64,000 nucleotides of DNA from assembly GCA_022592445.1 (NCBI GenBank), contig JABYQR010000092.1, positions 1-64,000 on the forward strand, in the 5' to 3' direction. Source of the DNA: Cytidiella melzeri (taxonomy: Eukaryota; Basidiomycota; Agaricomycetes; Polyporales; Irpicaceae). The position numbers and the translations under genes were made by a program. Positions 47,586-56,172 of this stretch are shown here, one piece after another (positions within the stretch are counted from its first letter, which is position 1; each line of letters opens with the position of its first letter). The notes under the pieces were generated by a model. It searched no databases. It had not been told where the DNA came from and saw only the letters and a list, made by a program, of their open reading frames with translations.

Positions 47586-47677
47586 TTAGAGCGACGGGAT
47601 TAGAGGAGTCGTCGAAGGGGTCGGTTCGGGAACATCTGGTATGACAGGCAGAGTGAGATATTCTAGTTCAGAGGGCG
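47586..47677 (-). pseudogene. C-terminal piece of the cargo ORF, left of copia 2
   Basis: After removing copia 2 and one TACGT copy, this 92-nt piece continues the cargo ORF without a frame break for 30 more codons (Pro/Thr/Leu-rich, including PSELEYLTLP) to a TAA stop at 47588-47586. It is now cut off from its promoter. Confidence 0.85.
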
Positions 47678-47682
47678 TACGT

Positions 47683-48121
47683 TAATGGCTTTTCAGCTCC
47701 GGCTCACGGACTAGTAATTACCGGACTCTCTTTTGTTTTCTGTATATGGTCGCTCTATTGTTCTTTCTTCACGCGGACACATCTGTATCACAGATTTTCC
47801 TTTTTGGGTCGCCTGAGGGCTCTGTCTTATATACCTTCGCCCCCGCTCCTGACACTCCATTGTGCTCTTTCTCTTTCGCACCTGGAGTGAGTATTCTTCG
47901 TTGTCCCTCACATATGCAATATGCTCACAGCCTGTACCTGTAGTTGACTCGCTTCGCTCGTGTGTCTTAGGTACAGTCATTATGCCATCGTGCTCTTTCT
48001 CTTTCGCACCTGGATTGACTCGCTTCGCTCGTGTGTCTTAGGTCCTTACGACGGCAAGTGGGATTACGACTGCGCATCCATCCCTGCCTCTAGACGTGTT
48101 GAATACATTCGACCGGCTTTA
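47683..48121 (+). repeat. 5' LTR of copia element 2
   Basis: 439 bp, ends fixed by the TACGT duplication. Contains an internal tandem repeat of about 60 bp (GTGCTCTTTCTCTTTCGCACCTGGA near 47866 and 47989, with TTGACTCGCTTCGCTCGTGTGTCTTAGGT at 47943 and 48014). Confidence 0.92.
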
Positions 48122-48136
48122 GGTTATGAGCCCCGC
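48122..48136 (+). promoter_or_regulatory. Primer-binding site of copia 2
   Basis: GGTTATGAGCCCCGC next to the LTR, same half-tRNA-iMet type as element 1. Confidence 0.75.
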
Positions 48137-48251
48137 CTGGCTCTAATCAACACTCGTCGTTCACCTTATTGCGCCCATCTGCGCTTCGCTCCGATCAACG
48201 TCGACACACGACTCCAGGTTTTCATATCCACATCCTTAACGTCCTATCAAC

Positions 48252-51200
48252 ATGTCGAGCACTACACCTCCCACAGGTGGTTCGGCATCGTCTGGCCCTG
48301 CTGGGTCCACTCCTGCCTCTGCAGGCCCCTCTGCCGCTGGTTCGTCGTTTGTCAAGAACACTTCCAGCAACTCCTCGTTCATCAAACTCGACTCGCTGCC
48401 TAAGCTGACTGGTGCCAACAACTGGAAGGAATGGAACATGCTGTTCATCCAGTTCCTCAAGACGCAAGCCGCGTCTGGCATGGTCGATCCTTCTCTGGTC
48501 AAGCCCGCGTCCACCGACACGGACTACGACAACTGGTGCAAGGCCGACGCCAACGTCACTCTGGTTCTCCTCGCGACCGTCGACAGCTCTCTCCATCATC
48601 TCTTCGACCTCGAAACCAACTCCGCCGCCAAGATCTACGCTAAGCTAAAGGCCAACTACTCCGCCTCGACCACTCTCTCTGCATTCCTCAAGTTCAAGCA
48701 GTACTTCCTTCACACGATCGACGGCTTACGCCCTCTCGTTGAACAGCTTGAAGAACGTGGTCGTCTCTGGCAAGAAGTTGACGCCTCCGGCATCCTTGGC
48801 GACAAGGAACTGCTCAAGATCTTCGGTCTCCTCTCGGTACTCCCTGACTCCTTCGCCAACATCGTTGAGCCCATCCTCGCTGTCACCGCGCCAAAGGACT
48901 TGAAATACGACGACATCCGATCGCGCCTCATCGATGAGGCTAAGCGAAAGGAATCGCCTTCAGTCTCTGCGGTCAAGTTCAACAAGTCTTCGGCTTCGTC
49001 CTCGTCGGGCAAGTCAAAGAAGCAGTGCGGGTTCTGCAAGTACAAGGGTTATACAGAGGACGAGTGTCGTAAGAAGAAGGCTGCCATTGAGGAGGCAAGG
49101 AAAGGGGGAAAAGGAGGAAAGGACAAGGGGAAGAAGGAATCTTCTGGGTCACCATCATCGTCTAACGGTTCTGCTGCTGTAAATGTAGTCTCTGCTGAGG
49201 ACTCCGCGTCCGAAGCCGCCAACGTCGCAAATATAGATGTTATGTTTTATGCTTCGGGTGAAACACCCTGGATGCTCGACTCAGGCTGCACGAGACACAT
49301 CACCAACAACCTCAACGACTTCCACGACTACAAGCCATTCGCTACGCCGTCGTTTGCGACATTAGCTGATGCTTCGAAGACTTCAATGTCTACGCTTGGA
49401 TCTGGGAGCGTACGTGGAACCGTACATGTTGATGGAAAGCAGCTCACAGCGCAGTTTGACAACGTCTTATACTGCCCGGGCATCGCCTACCGACTCATTT
49501 CGATTTCCTGTCTTGACTCCAAAGGATTCTCTACCGTTTTCACTGGCGGTAAAGCACGGATACACAAGAATGATACCACCTACGGCATAGGTACTCTCAA
49601 GGGCGGCCAATACTGGTTGGGACTTTGCGTCTCTTCTTCGTCGGTCGCCTCCTCCACGCACACGCACTCGTCACCCATCAACCTTGTACACCAACACCAT
49701 GGTCACCTCAACTGGGAAGCACTACAGAAGCTACGCTCTGACAACTCCCCAGTGACAGGTCTGACTATTGACGAGAAGACTCCTCGCTCTGAACACGCAT
49801 GCGAAGGTTGTCAACTCGGCAAGGCCACACGACGCACATTCCATTCATCCTCGACACCTCGCGCGGACAAACCTTTCGATCTCATCCACACTGACTTGGC
49901 TGGACCTATGCAGAACTCTTCTGTAAACGGCGGACACCTCTACATGCTCACGTACATCGACGACTGCTCTGACAACGTCGGATTTATTTCCTGAAACACA
50001 AAGACGAACAGGAGCAGAAGTTCGAGGAGTTCCGTCAGCTGGTCAAAACTCAGTTCGAGAGGGATATCAAGATTCTTCGCTCTGACAGGGGCGGTGAATA
50101 CCAGTCGAAGCGCTTCGTGCAACGATTGAAGGATCTTGGCATTGTCCATCAGCGCACCACCCCGGATACACCACAACAAAACGGCAAGGCTGAGCGTTTC
50201 AACCGCACCATCATGGAGGCTGCGCTCTCTATGCTTTACGCCGCCGGGATGTCCAAAGGTTTCTGGGAAGAAGCCATGAAAACCGCTGTGCATGTGCGCA
50301 ACCGAGCACCCAAACGGTCTCTGGATTGGAGGACACCATTCGAGATTATCACTGGCTCCAAGCCGGATGTTTCATACTTCTGTGTTTTTGGTTGCCTCGC
50401 CTATCACCACATTCACAAGGATCATCGCAGGAAGCTCGATGCTCACGCTCAGCCTCTTGTGCATGTTGGGTATGAAGCGGGTTCTAAAGGTTACCGCTTA
50501 TGGGACAAACATACTCATAGGATCGTCTCGAGTACTGACGTTGTATTCGACGAACTGATCTTTTCTAACCGTCCTTCACCTCCTACTCAACCAACTTCGA
50601 GCATTCCAACCTCTCCGCCGACCACGTACGATCTTGAAATTTCACTCCCTTTAACGCCCTCTTCGCAGCCGGCTACTACCACGTTGCAAGTGCCCCCAAC
50701 TCAACAACCACCTCCTCCTGACGCAACATCCACGTCGGCTCCTACGCCTTCACGGATACCGCGTCCCTCTACTCCTATTCCTAGTTCGTCCACATCTGCT
50801 GAACCAGAGCCTAACTCTTCATCCACGCCACTCTCGCCTTCCAAACGGAAAGGCCCTCCTGTCGTACCCTCTCCCAAACTCGAGCCAAATCCCAATCGTC
50901 CTCCGGCCGCTTCTCCACATGACTACCTTCCATTCTCCAACCCGGCTCATGCTGGTGTTACACGTCGTTCACAACGCACTGTTGTACCTCGTGATGCGAA
51001 GCGTCTCCAGTCTATGTGGGCTGTTACTGAACAAGAGATTGAGGAGACGACTCGAGCTCGCGGTAACAAGGTCCCCTACAAAGGCAAAGGCAAAGGCAAA
51101 GCGAAAGCTGACGCTGGCGCTGTCCTCTCTGACGAGCAGGTCGTCATGCTGGCAGCAGCAGTCACGCCTCAGGGGGAGCCTCGTACCTACCGGCAGGCTA

Positions 51201-52753
51201 TGGGTTCACCTGATCGAGATGACTGGCGTGCAGCTATGGAGGCTGAAATCAAAGGTCTCCAGGACACTGGAACATGGAAACTAGTCGATTTGCCCCCTGG
51301 TCGCAAGGCAATCAAGAGCAAATGGGTTTACAAACTCAAACTTGACAAGGACGGTAATGTTGATCGTTATAAGGCACGTCTGGTAGCCAAGGGTTTTGAG
51401 CAAGTTCAAGGCATCGATTTCACAGACACCTTCGCTCCCGTCGCCCGTCTGGAGTCTTGGCGATACCTCGTCGCTTTGGCTGCTATTCTGGACTGGGAAA
51501 TCCACCAGATTGACTTCCAACAAGCCTATCTGAACGGATCTTTGGACGAGGAGGTTTACATGGAGCAACCTGAAGGGTTTGTACTGGATGAAGGCAAAGT
51601 ATGCCGCCTTCATAAGGCAATCTATGGCCTAAAGCAAGCAGGACGCCAATGGTTCCTCACGCTCAAGGCATGCCTCGAAGAACTCGGCTTCGTCTGTTAC
51701 GACACAGGTGATGTCGCCATTTTCACTCGTCGACGAGGGGGAGCCCTCCAAATTATTGTTTGCTACGTCAACGATCTCACTATTATGGGGAACAGTCTCA
51801 CCCTCATTAAGGAGACCAAGGACGCTCTTCGTCGCCATTTCGATCTCAAAGACTTAGGCGAGCTCAAGCACTATCTCGGTATCCGTATCACTCGGGATAG
51901 GGGGAGTCGTCTCATCTACCTCGACCAAGAGGTCTACATAAATTCCGTTCTCAAACGCTTCCAGCATGAGGACTCCAATCCTGCTTCCACACCGCTTCCA
52001 ACCGGTATCCAGTTGGTACACAATGAAAATCCCAAGGAGCAGTGAGACCCAGCACTTATCCACACCTACCGCAGTGTACTTGGCTCACTCATGTACGCCT
52101 CCCTTGGAACTCGACCTGACATCTCGTACGCCGTTGCGAAGCTCTGTCAATACCAGTCCAACCCCTCGCAGCTGCATCTCCGCGCTGCATATCATGTCCT
52201 TCGCTACCTTCGCGGTACCTCAAGTCTCCGACTTTGTCTAGGCCATAATGACGAAGGCGTTGACGATCTTGTCGGTTACACCGACGCCGACTTTGCCGGC
52301 GACTTAGACGACTCGCTCTCCACCTCTGGCTGGGTTTATTTCCTTGGCTATGGCGCTGTCTGCTGGTCCTCGCGCAAACAACGTTCTGTGGCGAAGTCTA
52401 CCTTCGACTCAGAATACTTTGCGGCTCACGAAGCTTGCGAGCAACTCAAGTGGTTGAAGATTCTCACTGATCAAATTGAGCAACCTCTTCCTCTACCTGT
52501 CGTCCTTCATTGCGACAACAAGAGTGCTGTAGACGCTTCCAAGTCCACCCACGTGAAGCATTGCTCAAAACATACTCGCGTCACTGCGCACGCTGTTCAC
52601 GAATGCGTCACCAAAGGCCTCGTCGAATTGGTTCGAATCCCTGGAGTTGACAACCCCGCTGACATCTTCACCAAGTCTTTACCGGCTGAAGCTCACGTTC
52701 GTCACTCTGAGTCCTTAGGGCTCGTCCAGTTTCACCTCGCTGAGGGGGAGTAA
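48252..52753 (+). pseudogene. gag-pol of copia element 2, lightly damaged
   Basis: From the ATG at 48252: Gag with UBN2-type domain, zinc knuckle CGFC....Y....C where His is Tyr (49050-49052), protease LDSG, pre-integrase HHGHLN and CEGC, and integrase IHTDLAGP. One base appears missing near 49975-49981, shifting the frame. The other frame then carries RSDRGGEY, KAERFNRT and the RT from 50117 to a TGA at 52043-52045. RNase H follows (52046-52753: YTDADFAG, DSEY, HCDNKSA) to the stop beside the purine tract. The RT box is YVND (51764-51775), with one catalytic Asp replaced. About four lesions in all; three look like C-to-T or G-to-A. Confidence 0.9.
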
Positions 52754-53189
52754 TGGCTTTTCAGCTCCGGCTCACGGACTAGTAATTACCGGACTCTCTT
52801 TTGTTTTTTGTATATGGTCGCTCTATTGTTCTTTCTTCACGCGGACACATCTGTATCACAGATTTTCCTTTTTGGGTCGCCTGAGGGCTCTGTCTTATAT
52901 ACCTTCGCCCCCGCTCCTGACACTCCATCGTGCTCTTTCTCTTTCGCACCTGGAGTGAGTATTCTTCGTTGTCCCTCACATATGCAATATGCTCACAGCC
53001 TGTACCTGTAGTTGACTCGCTTCGCTCGTGTGTCTTAGGTACAGTCATTATGCCATCGTGCTCTTTCTCTTTCGCACCTGGATTGACTCGCTTCGCTCGT
53101 GTGTCTTAGGTCCTTACAACGGCAAGTGGGATTACGACTGCGCATCCATCCCTGCCTCTAGATGTGTTGAATACATTCGACCGGCTTTA
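52751..53189 (+). repeat. 3' LTR of copia element 2
   Basis: 439 bp, preceded by GAGGGGGAG (52742-52750). Its minus strand supplies the last 10 codons and stop (53158) now read by the cut cargo ORF. Confidence 0.92.
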
Positions 53190-54075
53190 TACGTGGGCGT
53201 GAGGGCACATCGTAGTGATCTGCCTCTGTAGGAGCTCGAGAAGGAGAGTCGGTTGTCCCCGTTGAGGATTCAGGCGTGGTTCTTGGAGGCCCCGATACCA
53301 CAGACCACTGGTCAAACTGACCCAGTACAGGTGTGGTAGTTAGACGTAGGTGAGAGTCAGGGCTAATGGCCGTAGTTGTGTGCGAACTTGTTATTCGTCT
53401 CCATAACCTCCTGAACCGTCTGTCTGCCGACATCTGAACGGCGACATCTGCTAGCAGCATCCCAAGCCCAGTCCATAGCATGACGATCATTGTCCTCATG
53501 AGGCTTTGCGTGAACAAGAAGTCGACGAACTGTCTGAGTCCAAAGGCTAGATATGGGTCAATTGAGGAGGGAGACTTGCCCATGAAATGGTTGAGAGAGA
53601 CACCCTCCCAGAGTCCAATCAGTGCGGTGGCTTGGACAGTTTCATGCACGACAGCATTAATAAGGGCGCGAAGCCCGAGGCCTGCGCCAATGGCGACGTG
53701 GTTGTCCATGCCTATGCATACGCTGCCGGATGGTTGTCGTCGTGTCAATGTGAAGGTACCGACGTCGGTGTTGATTTGGGGATGTGAGGATGGTCCAGCA
53801 ACGGGTGCCGAAGTGGGGTACGCACCGAACGGCATCTCATTGGGCGTCGAGCGCGGGTCTGGCTCTGAGACGACGTAGTGACGCTGTCCTGGCGTGTAGG
53901 CGGTGCTATTGCTTTGCTTCTCGTACAACGCCGAGTGACATGTGGTTGTTTGGGTTGTGCTCGATGAGGAGAGGACCGCAAATGGCGAATGGAACGAGCA
54001 ATTTGCAAACTTGGGGACTATAGTGCGGGAGAGCGAGCGGGTGTGCTTTGCGAGTGAGCGAAGCGTGGAGGACAT
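53158..54075 (-). pseudogene. Cargo ORF of the LTR element: putative mitochondrial/membrane protein, truncated by copia 2
   Basis: The intronless frame starts at the ATG at 54075 and reads 295 native codons to the TACGT target site at 53190, then 10 codons of copia LTR to a stop at 53158. Before the insertion it ran on at 47677-47586, for 325 residues. The N-terminus MSSTLRSLAKHTRSLSRTIVPK is Arg/Ser-rich like a mitochondrial presequence. Then come a Ser/Pro-rich linker and two hydrophobic regions (about 135-165, ending near ALIGLWEGVSL; about 190-215, MRTMIVMLWTGLGMLLADVAV). The tail is hydrophilic and Thr/Pro-rich. No Gag, zinc knuckle, protease or RT motif. In a genome where host genes have introns every 100-400 bp, an intronless 1-kb ORF suits capture through an mRNA. 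Origin and function unknown. Confidence 0.8.
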
Positions 54076-54540
54076 TGTTGTCGCTGTTGGTGGCGGTAGT
54101 AATAGGAGGTTGTGGTCAAAAGTAGAAAGTTGAAAGGCACAAGAGCTTTTTCTGTGATGGATGCAGCGGATGCGACGTTGGAGAAAAGTAAAAGTAGAGA
54201 GTGAGAGGCGATTATTGCGGCTGCTGAAGAATAAAGATTGTCTGTCTTGCGAAGTCTTTGCCGTTGTGAGTTCTCGATAGCGCGACATGATAAGATGCTT
54301 GTGATAAGCTTTGTGGCGCAGGAAAATGCAGTAGTGCATTGATGTAGTGTCAACTGGCTGGTGACACAGCCATACGTTGGTATCTGTCGAGGGAATGTTG
54401 AGGCTGTGACAGAAGGATATGAAGAGTGCAGAAATAGGGGTTTGTTCGAACTTGAAGTCGTTTGCGTAATGGTAGAGTTGAGAGATCAAGATCTTGTAGA
54501 TCTTGTATAGCCGTAGGAATGAAAGATTTATCGCGGCAGA

Positions 54541-54559
54541 GAGCGCAGAGCTCATAACC
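54541..54559 (-). promoter_or_regulatory. Primer-binding site of the cargo element
   Basis: Minus strand GGTTATGAGCTCTGCGCTC abuts the 5' LTR. It matches the complement of the fungal initiator tRNA-Met anticodon arm and its 5' side at about 17 of 19 positions (yeast sequence from memory). Confidence 0.7.
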
Positions 54560-54727
54560 TGTCAAAAACGAGGTTCGGGCGAGAGCACGAGATGGAGGTA
54601 CGAGGGTAGGATTCGATACTGAATACAAATGTTGCACTTGCGATAAGTACTAAGTCACTCGATCGTTGAGTGCCCCTCTCTATCTCCTGTCCCAATCCGG
54701 TACCCCGACCGGGTCACATCCTTGACA
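54560..54727 (-). repeat. 5' LTR of cargo element
   Basis: 168 bp; outer edge gives the new stop codon (TGA at 54716-54714) used by SSP2. Confidence 0.92.
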
Positions 54728-55247
54728 CTTTAGGCAGGGAGGAATCCTCAGGCTTTGGGGGGATTGTTTTGGCCGGTTTTATGTAATACTGCCCTTCATT
54801 GTAAAGCCCACTATACACAATCTTCTCATTTTCTGATGCCCCTGGCCCAGGTGGTTTGGCTTCATCAGTGTTAGCCATGATTTCATGAATCTCATTCACG
54901 AGTGCTTGATCTTTTGGACCCCAGCGTGAATGCAGAACAGTAGCTCTTGCATTGTCACGAATACTATGGGCCTCTTGATGCGGTTGATGTTGCACATCAG
55001 CAGCATTCACTGGCAACTGACTGTACAGACTGTATAAAAGAAGAAGATTATCAGAGACACTGTTCATTAACCTTAGAATACAAAGAGTGGCTACTACTCA
55101 CTGCAACTCCTTGTTGATTTCCAAGCCTCCTTTGATTGACTCTGAGTGGGGTTCTCTTCTGCCATATGGGGTGGCAGTCACAGTCACTGTATGGAATGCA
55201 CCAGTGACAACTGTGGCAAACAAAACAAGAGAGGTTGAGATCCTCAT
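54714..55247 (-). CDS. Small secreted protein, family member 2 (SSP2), C-terminus altered by LTR insertion
   Basis: Exon 1 is 55247-55102, a 72-nt intron follows, and exon 2 is 55029-54714, giving 153 residues. The signal peptide MRISTSLVLFATVVTGAF and following TATPYG match SSP1, as do the intron place and phase (after the second base of a codon, GTGAGT/CAG). The native frame ran to 54728, then ended VT-stop (pieces at 47295-47288). Now it reads three codons into the LTR (S-R-M-stop). Only the last two residues change, so the protein may still work, but the 3' UTR and poly(A) signal are replaced by the LTR. The protein is more acidic and shorter than SSP1. Confidence 0.75.
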
Positions 55248-56172
55248 GACAAGTAACTGTACTGAGGGTGTTGAATGGTGTTAAATGGTGTGGGAAGATG
55301 GTAAGACAGCTAGCTGCGGAGAAGTTTTAGTACAGTGACCCAAGGTGAGGGCAACATGAACAACGATGTACTTACCGACCAGCGCTGACTCGGAAGCAAT
55401 GAAAGACCTGGAGCAATGGGGGCTGACTGCAGAGTGCTGGTTAGTACAAGAGTGGTGGAAGGGCCTTTATATATCTTCAAGTTGTGGGTGCTGTGCTGAT
55501 GTGAAAACTTCTGTCAGCGCACACACACATCCGCACGCAATCGCTTGAGACAATTCTAGTCGGCATCGTGAAACTCGATGGTCAGTGATGGACGCTGTGT
55601 CGCCCATGGTATATTTTTTCGCCAAACAGTGCTAGGAGCTATCTTACAACATCGCCTACGAAAACTGCTCCATCTACGTGATCACCAAGCGTGTCGAGGA
55701 CCAGTGTTCAGCGCCTGTCTCATGTTATACCTTAGCCTTCCTGGGGTTTTCGAGAGTAACCAGTGACATGTAATGTATCTGAAACGTATCAACCGCGAGT
55801 GCCAACTGTAGCCATGATACAATCTACAACACACAGCCATAGCATGTCAAGTTTCCGCGAAACATGGCGCAATATGCCCCTGTCAGAGCGTGTCCGACAG
55901 CGGAACGAGCCACACCCAGCATGGAAAAAAAAACCCCCGAAGAACGGTCGCCGGGCGGGTCAAAGTGCTTCGTAACGATATACCGAGGATTATTTTCGGA
56001 GTGAAGACGTGAGGTGTAGCATATTTGTTGCTGTGTCATCCACTCCTGCTCGGCGACCACAAAGCCAGCCTACGAGTACTCGGGGTCTATGGCTTTTCAT
56101 CCAAGGCAGTGTACAAAAAACCCGTTTAAGCTTCCGGTTGTGGATTGAAACAGTGAGAATTGATGAAACATG
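55248..56172. other. SSP2 promoter side and spacer
   Basis: 55250-55400 on the minus strand repeats the SSP1 upstream block (CGCTGGTCGGTAAGTACATC, CAGCTAGCTG), so it holds the SSP2 promoter and a likely 5' UTR intron. 55480-56172 shows no gene. Confidence 0.5.

Larger units (their letters stand above)
47683..53189 (+). mobile_element. Ty1/copia LTR retrotransposon 2, young
   Basis: LTRs of 439 bp (47683-48121 and 52751-53189) differ at only 4 sites, all transitions. The duplication TACGT is at 47678-47682 and 53190-53194. LTR ends are TAATGGC...GGCTTTA, not TG...CA. A primer site GGTTATGAGCCCCG follows the 5' LTR and a purine tract GAGGGGGAG precedes the 3' LTR. It inserted into the cargo ORF of the older LTR element. 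The pol frame is almost whole. Confidence 0.95.
47301..54727 (-). mobile_element. Cargo-carrying non-autonomous LTR retroelement (host of nested copia 2)
   Basis: Two 168-bp LTRs (47301-47468 and 54560-54727) begin TGTCAA and end TTGACA and differ at one position. The target duplication CTTTA is at 47296-47300 and 54728-54732. Read on the minus strand, GGTTATGAGC (54559-54550) directly follows the 5' LTR as a primer site and AAGGGGGG (47476-47469) directly precedes the 3' LTR as a polypurine tract. Without the nested copia (and one TACGT copy) the element is about 1.9 kb. Its interior has no gag, protease, integrase or RT; it holds one intronless ORF of 325 codons in the sense direction. All retroelement hallmarks except the enzymes are present, so it must be moved in trans. 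Confidence 0.9.

Noticed and set aside
47711..47980. Minus-strand frame repeated at 52779-53048
   Set aside because: It is the reverse strand of the copia 2 LTR, repeated because the LTR is.
53158..54555. 465-codon reading of the cargo ORF from 54555
   Set aside because: The first 160 codons lie in the leader just after the primer site and lack coding character; the ATG at 54075 starts a presequence-like N-terminus.
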